DNA from: Ancistrus triradiatus
Taxonomy: Eukaryota > Chordata > Actinopteri > Siluriformes > Loricariidae
Length of the DNA stretch: 64,000 bases
Direction of reading: 5' to 3'
Assembly (NCBI GenBank): GCA_025084515.1
Contig: JAJAGP010000249.1
Span: forward strand, 1 to 64,000
Part shown: piece after piece, positions 48,211-60,602 of the stretch
How the letters are laid out: every line of letters begins with the position of its first letter
Position numbering within the stretch: the stretch's first letter is position 1
Notes under the pieces: model-generated
What the model saw: only the letters and a program-made list of their open reading frames with translations
Told to the model about the DNA's origin: nothing
The model's database searches: none
Position numbers and translations under genes: made by a program

Positions 48211-49790
48211 TGATTAGTGAATGAGTAAACGAGTGGACCATTTAAGACATAGCCCGAGTCTACTCAGTCATAACCAGTTTGCACTATAAAGCTCTGCTGC
48301 CCTTGCTGGTCAGAGGCAGTGGTGCAGTGCTGGTTTGAACTGGGTGCTTAGGGTTTTTCTACAATTGACCCAGCACAGGAACATGCATGCCCATCACCCC
48401 TAGTGGTGGCAGAAGTGCCATGCACCCCTTTGCACAAACTCCTTTCACCTTCAAAAGGGTCTTTTTTTGTTCCGTCAAAGCATTGTGTTGGACAGAATCT
48501 CTGCTGCCCCCTTAAGGGCTGTTCCAATTTGACAGGTGACCCTTTTTGGAATCAACATCGCAAGGTTACAACGTCAAGTCCCAGAGATAATAATGTACAA
48601 TGTGTAACCCTTGCAGTCATATGTAAAAGGAAATGTAAAATCTAATTGGTTGATTATTATAAACATATTGGTATTTTGAAGGTTTGGAAATATTCAGTAG
48701 TTTATTCAGTAGTTTAACTTTAACTTGAACACGAAAATATTAAGCAGCTCTAGTTGTAGTGTATAGGCTCCTCATGTGAATCATGGGTTTATCACCGATA
48801 TAACTTCTCTACATTTCACGTTCTGGCTGAAACACCGGAACTGCTGAACTGTGTACATGTTTCTTCAGGATTTATATAAGAGAAACACCAGTTCTTCAAC
48901 GTGAAGTAAAATGTTCATAATTGCGTTTCTGGCCGTGGTTTATTTTAAACACACTCATATTTCAGGATAACAGTAAGTTATATCCCTTCGTGGTGACTGT
49001 TTGACATTATTGTATAGGCATGTCATATCGTGTAAAAACATATTAAGTAAGCAGCAGCAGTTATTAACAGACAACACGTTCTTCCAAAAGGTTGGCTATC
49101 AAACATCTTCCTTAGCGACAGGGAGCGCACCAAGTAGGCTGCAGAAGCAGATGTTTTATTTTGAAATGTAGTGCACTTAAGTAGAATAGGTAGAGTGGTT
49201 TGGGATTTAAACATGAGATGAAATTATTTCGTCTAATCTACTAGGCACACTAATGCAGCATTCGCCATATTCTGTATTTAACCTGCAGAATGTTAGTTGG
49301 TGAGACTGCGACAGATGAACGGAGTAATTAAGTGTGTTATTGTCCCTTTATCTGGAATCGCAATACGTGAGAAACTGTTTGGTTAATTGGGGAACTTGAA
49401 AACTTGAATCTGAAAATGAGTAATGCATCCAGGATATGTTGATTTAAAGTATTCATACACAACATGGCCAAAAGTGCCGAAGTCATGTATGTGCATTAAT
49501 AAGGAATTTGTCGGCCCTTGGTATTTTAGCAGTCTCCTGGCTTTTCGCTACATTTTGGAACACTACTATAGGAATTCAGGGATTCATGCAAGGATAAAAT
49601 GTCTTGACATTACGATAAAAGTGTCATAAGTGTCTAATACTGATGTACTTTGATAAAGCTGTCTTCTTAAAATAGTGCTATCCTTTATTAAGATACACTA
49701 AGCCATTCAGTACACATTCTCATGGCAGTCTATGAAGGTTGCATGACTGTGTCTTTTTAATTGAATTAAAATCAACCAGCAGCACTACCT
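48211..49790. other. Spacer upstream of GTPBP8
   Basis: No coding exon recognised. A GTPBP8 promoter and 5' untranslated exon should lie in here if the acceptor at 49809 is used. I cannot fix their position. Confidence 0.4.
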
Positions 49791-49801
49791 ACCATGTGCT
49801 C

Positions 49802-49809
49802 TTTTGCAG
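49802..49809 (+). promoter_or_regulatory. Candidate splice acceptor before GTPBP8 coding exon 1
   Basis: TTTTGCAG followed by ACAGAGG. It implies a separate 5' untranslated exon further left and removes the in-frame ATG at 49794 from the mRNA. Confidence 0.45.
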
Positions 49810-49847
49810 ACAGAGGATTAGGACACACCTACTTTGATTGCTGCAGA

Positions 49848-52800
49848 ATGAGTATTCGGACTCTGTTGTGTCTGCATTGTGCTGTTGGCTTCGGGTCAGT
49901 GCGTAGAGCCCATAAGCTTGCTTCCCTGCGCCATGTTTCCCTGCTACCTGAGAAGAAGCGCATGGGACTCCTGTATCCATACAACCATCTGGAGGCTCAT
50001 CTGTCACGACAGGTAGATCAGGCCCGATTCCAGCTCTTCCAGCCAGGTGTGGAAGAACTTGTGCAAGCAGAGAAGCTTTTCACCCCATCTCCTAAACATC
50101 AGATAGTGTACTCCTCATCGGCTGTTCGCCTAGACCACGTACCTGAACTCGCACAACCTGAGGTTTGGGACAGGCATCATGTTTGTATGTGTATATACCC
50201 TAATCAGCCATAACATTAAAACCGATGACGGGTGACATGAATAACACTGACAGTGTGATGCTCTGGGCAGTATCCTGCTGGAAACCTTGGGTCTTGGCAT
50301 TCACATGGATACCACCTACCTAAACATTGTTGTAGACCAAGTACACACCTTCATACCTTGTCAACGGTGTTTCAAGATAATGTGCCCTGCCACACTGCGT
50401 AAATCTACTGCTAATGATTTCGCACCCTAAGGGAGACCTTCACAATTATTAGAGAGCTGGTTTTAATGTCATGGCTGACCATTGTAATGTTTATATATGC
50501 ATTTTGTACACATTTGTTTGTTTTTCTTCATGTGAAACCACAGGTGTGTTTCATAGGAAGAAGCAATGTTGGCAAGTCTTCTCTCATTCGAGCCCTGTTC
50601 TCACTTGCTCCAGAAGTAGAAGTGCGGGTCTCCAAAACTCCAGTAAGCAAATATATTGCTTACTGAACTGACGTTTTATTAACCTTTTCTTCCCACTTTT
50701 CTGGGATTTCTGGGCCATATCTGGGATTTTTTTGACTAGGCAAGTGGAGGAGGTACAGTGACAAAAGCTAAGGCAACTGCAAGTTATTGTGTTAGTGTGC
50801 AGTGCACAACACAACAAGCTGTTTGGTTAACAAGCTTCATATAATAATTGCACAGTCCCAGTTTTCTGGTGGAAAGTGTCCCAATTTGTGTAATCTATAA
50901 CAGCCTGTGCTGCATGATTTATAAGTATCAGTTTCTATAAATACATATTTCTGTTTTCTACATAATTTTCCATTATAATAAAATGACTGTTGCCCACCTT
51001 TAAACATCTTACGACTTTACTATGCACAAGCAGCAAGAAAAACAAATCTATATATACAGTGGGGGTCACATGTCTGTTGCCACTAGTGAAAATGCTTGTT
51101 TGGATCTTTGTGGAGTAGGATTCATACTGCAGCAGGAAAATGAGTACTGTCATGGACTTTTCAAAGGTACCTTACCTAATCCCCATTGTGGATTTGTGGG
51201 TGCGCTTGAAGATAGAGGAAGCCAAGCATTGAGTAACATCACAAGGTGCCCTCTAGTATATTGTGAAATCATTCTGGAATGAAATCAGATTTTGCACAAA
51301 CTTGTCCATGCTAGCTTGAGTGCATGCTGTCATTATAGCAGAAGGGGAACTTAACAAATACCAATAAGTTCTGTCATTTCATTTTTTCAAATTTAAGATT
51401 TAATTTTACTCAAATTGTTATGCTGATTGTATGATTTGTACTGAAAGACATTTTGCTGAGTTTGGGAAAATGGAAAATTGAAGTATTTTCACTAGTGGCC
51501 TCAGATTTTTGACCCCCCACTGTATGATACATCAACAATAATATGTTTCTCACCTCCCTCCATCACTGAACAGAGTCTAAGATACTTTGAGTTGTTTTGC
51601 ATCATTTCATATATTTTTCAGTTGACACATGATGTTTTTTTATATTTTCCTGTTTCTACTTTTCTGGACAAAAGTCTTTATGTCATTGACATTTTAGGGC
51701 CACACAAAAAAGCTGAATTTTTTCACAGTTGGGAAAGCCTTCACTCTAGTAGACATGCCTGGCTATGGATACAAAGCCCCAGAGGACTTTATGGACATGG
51801 TGGAACCCTATCTTCAAGAGCGGAAAAAGTAAGTAATTGATAAGCTCCATTGGTGTGTGTTGGGATGGTCATATTACATTATAGATGAATTGATGTTGTG
51901 TGTTTTTTCATCAGTCTTGTGAGAACGTTCTTGTTGATTGATGGTGGTGCTGGACCACAAAAGTTTGACTTGGTTGCAGTGGAGATGTGTGAAGAGTTTG
52001 GAATTCCCTATGTGGTGAGCATTTCCCTTTCATGCATTTATTCTGAAACACCACTGGATGGCAGCAGAAAACAAGTCAGCAAATTACGTTGGCAGTGACT
52101 TGTGTTTGTAAATTATTAGACACATAACGCAATGCTTTATTCAGTTATATTTTTTATAATAATTGCCGCAGAGTTAGTGTGAATCCGTTAGATGAATTCC
52201 ATTCATCTTGACACATTGATGTTGTTTTGACTGGATTCTCTCTCTCTGATTGAAGTTGGTAGTGACTAAGATAGACAAAACTCGACAAGGGGCTCTGCTT
52301 AGTCTTCTGCTGCAGCTCAATGACTTCATCAAAGACAAAACAAGCACCTGCTTCCCTCAGCCATTCCTTGTGAGGTAAAAAACAAACAAACACACATACT
52401 AGCATACATAGTACAATGCTTAAAAAAATTAGATCTGGACCAGAGCAAAATTTACTGTAAAAGTCACATATTATTGGATTACTTTTAACCTTTCAGCACT
52501 TGTAATGACATGACACGTGAAAATTATGACTCTATTAGAGTAAAGACATTGGTGACCCTACTTTCATCAGCAGTTATATAGATCGGTATCAAACAGAGTG
52601 AGATGCCAGTCTTTGGAAGTCAGTAGAAAGGTTAAATGAAACAATCGTCAGATCACTGATAAGATAAGGTTCAATACCAAGTATGCACCCACTCAGACTC
52701 CAAGAGAGAGTCACAGCATGTGCATTTTAGTACCAGAAGCTGAAATGTATAACCAAAGGTCATGGTAAGGTATACCAAGCTTGGGATTTACATTGCCACT

Positions 52801-54513
52801 ATTTTTCAATAGTAAAAGAACCTGATAAGGCACACACAATCAGCTTCTTTAAGTTTAAATACATTTTGCCAGAATAATTGGCAATTTTGTTTAAAAACAA
52901 TTAACAAATCACTTAGTGGGTAATTTCCTTAATCTCACACTTAAAATATGAGAAAAAATTGTTACTTTAATCAAAGTCATTGTATTATAAGGACACAAAT
53001 AAAATCACAATATCACAATTCTTGCCAACTCTAGAAAGTCTTAAATAAAATGTTACTCAAGCATGTTCTCTGTTCTCGGGTGCTCAAATACAGTAGCCCA
53101 TTACCTTGGACACCTGGGCTTGAGTCTTGGCGGCACCTTACAGGCACAGTTGAGGGAGTCTGAGGTAGGACATGCAGACTCCATACAGAAAGGACCCAGG
53201 CTGCTGCACCCTGGGATTGAACCCAGGACCTTCTTGCTGTGAGGTGGGGGTGCTACCCACCGAGTCACTGTGCCGCCCTGTTGCAGGTCAAGAGGAGGAA
53301 CAAGGGACAGAACTGGTTCTGTTAGAACAGCTCAGAGCGAAACAGAGTTGGGGGTGTTAAGAACACAACCTGTATACAGAATATAGTGCTACATGCAGCA
53401 TGGGGCTCCAGCAGCACGACCTATAACAGCATAGCTAAAAAGGGGAGAATCAGAAGGTAGTACATGCAGCTTTCCTCCCCCACCATTAACAACCTGAGTA
53501 TTTGCATGTTACAAGCAAGAAGACAGCAGCCCAACATCCCAGGTCAACGTAAAACTAAGTTAACAATACGACAATGAAGCTCTACCCTTAGTCAAAAGAC
53601 ATGGATGCTCAACCCTATGCAATAGAAAGGTGACATAGCACTGTTTGACTAACATGTCTGACACATCTTGGTCAGTAACAAGCTGGCCACCAGGCCAAAG
53701 GGCATGACAGTGAGGTCAGGACAGAGATGACCCCAGCCCACAGGATGAGACCCAAACATCGCAGTCTAAAGTGACTAACCAAAGGCCGGCAAAAATAAGT
53801 ATGTTTTTGATCTAGACTTAAAAAGTGGGAGTGCTGTGTTTTGAACACAACCTTTCAGAAACATTTTACTATCAAGGGTGCTGACTTTAGTATTACCTGC
53901 TCACCCTCGTCTAGGCACCAGCTCTCCTGCGACCTTGTCCAGGATCAAGCGGATAAGAAAGTGAATGAATGAATGATGAGTTATAAATTGCACAAAAGTA
54001 GCGGACTAAGTGAAGTTATTATCTACAGGCTAGTACAGCATAGTTTCTAATTGTTTTTATATAAATTTATTTTATTTATTTATTTATTTACTTCAGACTG
54101 AGGAGTGCATGTGCAATCGTATTATTTGCCAATGAATTGTGGACTTGTAGGGAAAAAAATGTTTACTAAATTAATTCCTGTCAGCTTTTCTGATACTGAT
54201 TAAACATTATTGTGAATGACTATTAGTAATCTTTACGAATGATGGGTATGATGAGCTAGCTTCATGGTACAGATGGCATAAACCATGCTATCAGCACAAA
54301 GGACAGTACTAACATTCTAGCAAATAATTTATTAAGATATTTATGACTTTGTTCTGAATTTAATCATGATAAATTTGTTGATGCTCCCACTGATTTATTT
54401 GTTCTTTTCTCTTCTCTTGCTCCAGTTCTATGAACTACTCAGGGATTCACCTCCTCAGATGCTTTATAGCACATGTTACAGTAAACCTACAGCTGAGCTC
54501 CAAACCCACCTGA
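49848..54513 (+). CDS. gtpbp8: GTPBP8, EngB/YihA-type GTP-binding protein
   Basis: Six coding exons join in frame to 283 codons (human about 284): 49848-50162, 50544-50642, 51698-51828, 51915-52014, 52256-52374 and 54426-54513 (stop TGA). All introns are GT/AG. The G domain is complete: G1 GRSNVGKS (residues 110-117), a TPGHTKK switch I region, G3 DMPG (157-160), G4 TKID (219-222) and the C-terminal SGIHLLRCFIA helix. The Arg/Lys-containing N-terminus MSIRTLLCLHCAVGFGSVRR fits a mitochondrial targeting peptide. The family acts in ribosome assembly: EngB in bacteria, the mitochondrial large subunit for GTPBP8. The ATG at 49848 was preferred to the in-frame one at 49794, because TTTTGCAG just before 49810 looks like a splice acceptor, which would put the upstream ATG in an intron. 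Confidence 0.95.
50198..50481. mobile_element. MITE with CAGCCATAACATT termini, in GTPBP8 intron 1
   Basis: The left end AATCAGCCATAACATTAAAA is matched in inverse by TTTTAATGTCATGGCTGACC at the right end, giving a 284-bp unit. The terminal motif is shared with 30089-31163. It lies about 60 bases before exon 2. Confidence 0.75.
51057..51522. mobile_element. TA-flanked MITE in GTPBP8 intron 2
   Basis: A 466-bp unit with inverted ends of about 40 bases, CAGTGGGGGTCACATGTCTG on the left and GATTTTTGACCCCCCACTG on the right. TA lies on both sides (51055-51056 and 51523-51524). This is a Tc1/mariner-type target. No coding capacity. Confidence 0.85.
52375..53090. other. GTPBP8 intron 5, left part
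   Basis: Intronic sequence in which I recognise neither exon nor repeat. Confidence 0.6.
53095..53285 (-). repeat. Interspersed repeat of the 'CCTCCCACAGTCCAAAGACATGC' class
   Basis: The minus strand carries GGCGGCACAGTGACTCGGTG, CTCACAGCAAGAAGGTCCTG and CCTTTCTGTATGGAGTCTGC. It is the best preserved head of this repeat in the window, lying in GTPBP8 intron 5. Confidence 0.65.
53880..53985 (+). repeat. Interspersed repeat tail
   Basis: Contains CACCAGCTCTCCTGCGACCT followed by a GATCAAGCGGATAAGAAAGTG segment and a GAATGAATGAATGA end, the typical 3' tail of the repeat class listed above. Confidence 0.55.
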
Positions 54514-54739
54514 GGACCACATAAAAACATTGTACATGTTTTGACTGTATAGTGGTTTCGAGCACGGGCGATCTGACCCAAAATCAGAAGCAGGTCTAGT
54601 CTGCTCTGAATGCAAAAAACTAGCAAATTTAAACCTGTGACAACAATTATTTTTTATTTTAAAGCATATAAACAAATCACAGAATGACACAACATTGTTT
54701 TTTTCCTAATAGCTGAGCATTCTGGCTTCATAAAGCAGA

Positions 54740-55860
54740 CCTAAAACAAGTATGAATCACTCAGTTTTGAAGAAGAAATTATGGAATCACCTTGAATTTC
54801 TAAAATAGGTAATGACACAAGACTAAAACTGCTAATTAGTCTGGAGTTAAAAGGGATTGCTTATATACCTTAATGAGCTGTTGGCCCCAACAAGAGGGTT
54901 GTCAGTAGAAACACTGGAAATGACTCACCACCATGGAGTGTGGCAAAGGATATCCTTTTTTCCTAGTCAGCTACATCTAAAATATATAAGTATAAACAAA
55001 TGGGAAAGTAATAAAAGGAAAACATATGGGTAGACCAAGGAAGACGTCACAGCGTCAGGATTGAAAACTGAACGCAGTATGCCTAGAAAATAGAAAATGC
55101 ATTATAATGAAATAAATATGGACAGAAACAGGAGGCAATGTTTGGGACATAACTGTAAGAAATGAATTTAATGAAAAGGGATTTACATATCAAAAAGCCA
55201 AAAGAAAACCAGCACTAACACCTAAACAGATGAAAAGTACGTTAGAGTGGGCTGAAGAGAAGCAATCAAGGAGGGTGTTTGGATGAAAGTGATCTTCAGT
55301 GATGAATTGTGAATCTTTATTGGGATGCATTGAGATGATGCTGGAACTATTGTCTGGTGCTGTTCTAATGAAATATATAAATATGACTACCTGTAGAAAG
55401 CAATACAATTTCCCCACTAATTTATGATATGGGGTTACATGTCAGGAAAAGGCCAAGGGAGATCTCAGTGATCATCTCAACAGTCAATACCATATATAGA
55501 AAAAGGTTTGGTGAAGTCATTTTTTTCAGGATAATAGTCCATCTTGGCACAGAGCACAGAGGGTTATAATGTTTCTTCAGGAATTGCATATAAACTCAAT
55601 GACATGGCCAGAAAGAGTCCTGATCTCAGTTGTCTCAGCTGAAATGTAAAACAGTGGTGAAACCTTGATAACAAGGCTCCTATAAAGCTGATCTCTCAGC
55701 CATCATTAGAGAAAATTGGAGCCAGTTTGATCTGAAATATTGCTTTTCATTAGTGAAGTCCATGCCTCAAAGAAGTCAGGCTGTCATAAAACACAAAAAG
55801 AATCAACTTAGTTGTAATTGTGTTTCTTGTTGATGATTTCATATTTTGCCCTCTACTTGA
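54740..55860 (+). mobile_element. Ancient Tc1-like transposon, decayed
   Basis: Plus-strand fragments include MGRPRKTSQRQD near 55026, a catalytic-domain-like IFSDEL region (about 55290), FFQDNSPSWHRAQRV near 55520 with the second Asp, and MTWPERVLISV (about 55600) where SPDLSPIE would be expected. There are numerous stops. It lies downstream of GTPBP8. The ends are uncertain. Confidence 0.6.
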
Positions 55861-55869
55861 GCTAAAAAG

Positions 55870-57010
55870 CCATTATTCAGTATAATAAAATTTGTTTGAC
55901 GTATGCTTCATGATGTCAGAATGTTCAGCTATTACGAACATTGTGTTATATCTACACTGATTTGTTTATTTGCTATGCAGTACAAAGGCTGGATGAACAT
56001 TCCAGAGTTTGGCGATTCCATATGTTTTTGTGTCAGGGCTAGTAATCTGATCTGACTGTGGACACTGAGCAGAGGTAATGTGATCTAAATTCAGAAGCAG
56101 AGGTAATCTTAACCCAGAAGTATTGCTAACCTGATCTGAACTCGGAGGCAATTCTGTTTTGCTCTGAAGAACATCGCTGAGCATGTAATGATGGCATAAT
56201 GAATGAAATGTTTAAGCGGTTACATTTCACCTTTGAATTCTACTTGTCGTTACTGAGCTTGTTAGTATTCAACATGTTTACACTGGTGCATTCCAACACG
56301 AATGATCTGTTCATAGAAGCATTGTATGCATGTGATTGACTAGAGATTTATAATGTACAGTGTAAAAGAAAATAAAAAGAAAAAATAGAAAACTATGAAG
56401 TGCAATAAAAACTTTCATAAATGTAATATTTATGATAGTGATTCTTGCAAAATTGCAATACTGTGCTATACTGTGACTGTCATTTTAAACATTTTAGGCA
56501 GCAATATTGTATTCATAAAATGTATTTAATCTTGTATTTATTTTAAAATTATATTTTGACTTATATTAATATTAATACTGAATAGCATGGAGAAAACTGA
56601 AAACCTTTTTTGTTAATATTAATGATTGGTTCTTTGTACAGTATATACTATTGTCACATTGGTTGGATTTTCTATGTTTACTGATATAATAGTAATGACC
56701 ACTGTTATGTGTAACAGTAATATTTACTGATAAATGTAAACCTCTTTACATTTTGACACACTCCACAAAGACACAATGTAACTATGGCTCCTAATCTCTA
56801 GAATCTCTACAGTAATATTTTTCAAGTGTAGAGGATTCAAAAAGTACACTCACTGACAAAAAAAAAATACTTCACATTTTATTTTAACTTTGACTCCATG
56901 ACTTTAGTTTCACTCTTAGATTTATCATCATACCTGGGCCACTTAATATCGATGTGCAAACTTCACATTTTATTCGAACTTTGACTCCATGAATTTAGTT
57001 TCGCTCTTAG
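55870..57010. other. Intergenic, no gene recognised
   Basis: AT-rich with no exon or RNA gene recognised. A short CTTCACATTTTATTTTAACTTTGACTCCATGA-like unit of about 60 bases is duplicated in tandem at about 56870-57020. Confidence 0.5.
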
Positions 57011-57019
57011 ATTTATCAT

Positions 57020-57235
57020 CTACGCCGCCACAGGAGATTGGGTCCCTTTTTGAGTCTTGGTCCTCCCAAGGTTTCTTCCTAGATCTAGGGAGTTTTTCCT
57101 TGCCTCTGCCGCCCTAGGCTTGCTCAATTTGGGATTGGACGTAGTTATTAGGAGATAATCTAAACTTGTAAAGTTGCTTTGAGACAATGCTCCAAAAAGT
57201 AAAAAGTGCTATATAAATAAATCTGACTTGACTAA
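57020..57235 (+). repeat. Fish interspersed repeat (TTTTTGAGTCTTGG type)
   Basis: Copy of the 48010-48210 repeat with a longer tail, ending in GTGCTATATAAATAAATCTG and a TGACTTGACT end. This resembles a non-LTR retrotransposon or SINE 3' terminus. Confidence 0.6.
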
Positions 57236-57239
57236 AAAA

Positions 57240-57930
57240 AAAATAAAGCACCCATATGGAAATTCGGCTTGCATTAAAATGCTTCCCCCTCTGCTATATA
57301 AAAAGGCTATCAGAGGCGACTTTTGGGTAGTATACTTCTTAGTGAGAGATCTGTGACTGCTGGACATGCCTCTATGACACATTTTCCCCACATCTGGGCC
57401 TGAAGGTTCTCTACATTCATAGTTTGCTGAAGCTGGCATCCCAGTTGGTCCCATAAATGCTCGATTGGCTCGACTGGGCAGACCACGGAAGTATTGCAAT
57501 CTGACGGAGACATTCCCGGGAAACCCTTGCTGTGTGTGGGCAAGTGTTATCCTTCTGAAAAATGCCAGTTGAAAGACCTGCCATGAGAGGCAACATTACT
57601 AGGGTTGTCCGACTGTTGTATGTGATGGCTAACCAGCTTATCACACCAGCAGTTGGGACAGTGTGTTGATCCACAACAAAGGCAGAATTGAAGTGCTTAC
57701 CACAAGGCCTCCATACTCAAACCTGACCATCGTCAGGTCCCAAACAGAACCTGAATTCATTGCTAAAGACAATATGGTCCCAGTCCATACGAGTCCAGGT
57801 TTCTCGTTCATGACACAACTGCAAACGAAGGTGACGATGGCTGGCTGTCAATGGCAGGACATGTTATGGGCACTGTGACAACAAATTTCCTTCTCTCACC
57901 AAGAGGTACGCTACCAAAAAGTAAAAGTTC
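57240..57930 (-). mobile_element. Rearranged Tc1-like fragment, fourth family
   Basis: Most of the unit (57376-57900) reads minus-strand transposase, C-terminal half first. It carries IEHLWDQLGCQLQQTMNVEN and, upstream on the minus strand, the FQKDNTCPHTARV motif with the second Asp. The left 100 bases (57285-57375) instead match the element's 5' end in plus orientation, and the inverse of the same block is present at 57880-57920. It is therefore a foldback-like or internally inverted derivative of the family at 36400-37500. Confidence 0.65.
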
Positions 57931-58169
57931 CGTTTAAAAACTGAAGTTTGTGAATGTTATCCTTATGGATCGGTGTTTGTAGATCAATGGATAGAAATTG
58001 CATACAAATTTCTACAACACAAAGTGCAAGGGGTTTATAAGTAAACTATCTTAGTCTGGTACTTTTTATATTGTCCACAAAGATTTATTCATTTTAAAGC
58101 CCCCAGCTTTTATTTGTAAATGGAGTCTCTACTATTTTCAATACACCACTATTTCAGTGCAGGTACATT

Positions 58170-58348
58170 AACCTAAGAATATGTTACTTTTGATCCAGTT
58201 AGGCAGACTATGTTCAGTCCAGCATTGACATTGAAGTGTTTAAAACTCCAGCACCACTGTTGTGTCTGATTCACTCATACCAGCACATCAATGTCACTGC
58301 AGTGTTGAGAATGACCCACCACCCAAATAGTACCTGATCTGTGGTGGT
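58170..58348 (+). mobile_element. MITE-like repeat fragment (TGTCTGATTCACTCATACC type)
   Basis: Shares TGTCTGAT-CACTCATACCAGCAC and CACTGCAGTG-TGAGAATGA-CCACC blocks with the unit at 42310-42770. It stops abruptly at GTGGTGGT, where a Tc1-like fragment begins at about 58350. Confidence 0.6.
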
Positions 58349-58349
58349 A

Positions 58350-59276
58350 CGATACATGGCCCTGTTTATTCTTCCCTTAACACGGATCAGTCGTCCTGTC
58401 CCCTTTGCAGAAAAACAGCCCCAAAGCATGAGGTTTTCAACCCCATTTCACAGTAGATATGGCGCAACTCGGCATTCTTCTTCCTCCAAACACGGTGAGT
58501 TGAATTCTTACCAAAAAGTTCTATTTTAGTTTCATCTGACCACATGATATTCTCCCAGTCTTCTTCTAGATCATCCATATGCTCTCTGGCAAACGTCAGA
58601 CAGGCTGGCTTAAGCAGGGGGACACACCTGGCACTGCAGGATCCGAGTCCCTCTCGGCGTAGTGTGTTACTGATGGTAGCCTTTTTACTTTGGTCCCAGC
58701 TCTCTGCAGGTCATTCATCAGGTCCCTCCGTGTAGTTCTGGGATTTTTTCTCACCGTTCTCATGATCATTTTGACCACACAGGATGAGATCTTGTGTGGG
58801 GCCCCAGATCGAGGGAGATTATCAATGCCTTTCATTTTCTTACAATTGGTCCCACAGTTGATTTATTCACACCAACCTGCTTGCCTATTGTAGATTCACT
58901 CTTCCCAGCCTGGTGCAGGTCTACAATTTTCTTCCTGCTGTCTTTTGACAGCTCTTTGGTATTGGCCATGGTTGAGTTTGGAGTCTGACTGTTTGAGGCT
59001 GTGGACAGGTGTCTTTTATGCAGATAACAAGGTCAAACAGGTGCCATTAATAAAGGTAACGAGTGGAGGACAGAAGAGCTTCTTAAAAAAAAGTTACAGG
59101 TCTGTGAGAGCCAGAAATCTTGCTTGTTTGTGGGTGATCAAATACTTATTTTCCACCATGATATACAGTTAAATTCTTTAAAAATTCTTTAAAATTCTTT
59201 AAAAGATCTCTCTCATCTTTCTACGCAGGAGAACTTGCACAGTCATTGACTGACTAAATACTTTTTTGCCCCACTG
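58350..59276 (-). mobile_element. Tc1-like transposon fragment
   Basis: Same family as 37539-39138. The right terminus TTTTTTGCCCCACTG is followed by TA (59277-59278). The minus strand encodes the N-terminal DNA-binding region and the catalytic core up to WSDETKIELFGKNS (first Asp) and slightly beyond, then ends at 58350. The 3' half and left terminus are lost. The frame is broken. Confidence 0.88.
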
Positions 59277-59629
59277 TATATGTGACTCAAAGGCTAATGG
59301 AAATTCCAAGGGAGCCATGTTAACCAGGAGTTAAAATACTCAGTCAGTACTAGCTACTGTATATAAATAGACAGAGACTACACAGACTGTACAGTAATTA
59401 AAATACAGACTGGTGGACAACGGCAGGTCATTTTATTTATCGAATAATGTTTTCTTTAATATGCCATAGTTAGTGTTTGCTTAATTTTGCACTTATTATT
59501 ATTCTTCTTCTTATTTTTTTTTTTACAATGTATAGTATGTAATGTAATGTATAGCATTGCATTATTGAACATTGAACTGTCCCTGTTCAGCTCCAGAGTT
59601 TGGGTTTTTAAATTTTAACTTAAGGTACT

Positions 59630-59661
59630 GTGTGTGTGTGTGTGTGTGTTTGTGTGTGTGT
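59630..59661. repeat. (GT)n microsatellite
   Basis: About 16 GT units with one interruption. A second, shorter GT array is at 59937-59957. Confidence 0.9.
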
Positions 59662-59861
59662 GTTGACCAAGTTTATATTACATAGTGAGGGTGAAATGAT
59701 CCTACAGCGGTAGAAAGAGACATTTTTACCTTGTGGGGAGATTCTGCTGGCCCTCACAAAGAAAGCCGCTTTTTTAACCAAAAAGGGTGCACTTTTGGTC
59801 ACTGAGGTTAATAAGCTTAATGAGCTTAATAAGTTTAATACAGTAATAAGCTTAATAAGCT

Positions 59862-59898
59862 AATTATTACTGTAGCTTAATAAGCTACAGTAATAATT
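59862..59898. repeat. Perfect 17-base inverted repeat with 3-base spacer
   Basis: AATTATTACTGTAGCTT, then AAT, then its exact reverse complement. It sits in a stretch with several AATAAGCTTAATAAGC units (59808-59860). Confidence 0.95.
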
Positions 59899-60602
59899 GT
59901 CAATTGAAAGTCCCTAAAATAATATGTGTAATCAAGACTGTGTGTGTGTGTGTGTGTTAAAGTCTAAGAGAATGTTCTGCTTATTCTTACGCCCATAACT
60001 GAAATATAGCCTTTAATATGGATTTACAACTTCTGCTGCTTTCTTTTACGGTTACTATTCCAGTCTCACGCAACAAAACGACTCAGGGCATCTATTCCAA
60101 GTGTTTCAGAAGAAGTGAGGATAGGTGATGATGGGGTTGCTAGTGTACATACCCATGAAAAGCATAATAAAATTTAAATGTCATAGTGTTATAAAAGAAC
60201 ATGGTGGTGCAATCACATTTATTGCTCCTAAAGTTGAAACAATTGCATCTTTTCCTACTTTCGTAAGCTGGTTCTTTTATAAGTGGATTTGGACAATGAC
60301 CCCATAAAAAACATTTGACACAAGTTAATTTTTCATGGCTTCGCTCATTTTTATTTGTCCTGGTCAGGTATTAAAGGGCAATCTGCATGGGAAGAGTCTC
60401 TGTGTGTGTCTGGCAGCTGGAGAGAGGGAAAGCAAAAGAAACAATCTGGGGACATCAAGCTCCTTCCTCCGATACACTCTACTTTCTTCTTCATCAGAAG
60501 AGATCTTGTAGCTTCTTTTTCCCAAATTTTTGATGCGTGTTTTTTTTGGTTATTTTTGCTGACCTTGGTTTTTCATTTTTCTCACTAACTAAGAGTGGAT
60601 CC

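Larger units (their letters stand above)
59277..60350. other. Spacer upstream of SLC10A2
   Basis: No gene recognised. It contains GT microsatellites and the palindrome listed separately. Confidence 0.5.

Noticed and set aside
49794..49847. Upstream in-frame ATG of GTPBP8
   Set aside because: A good splice acceptor follows at 49809, and the human protein length is matched from the ATG at 49848.
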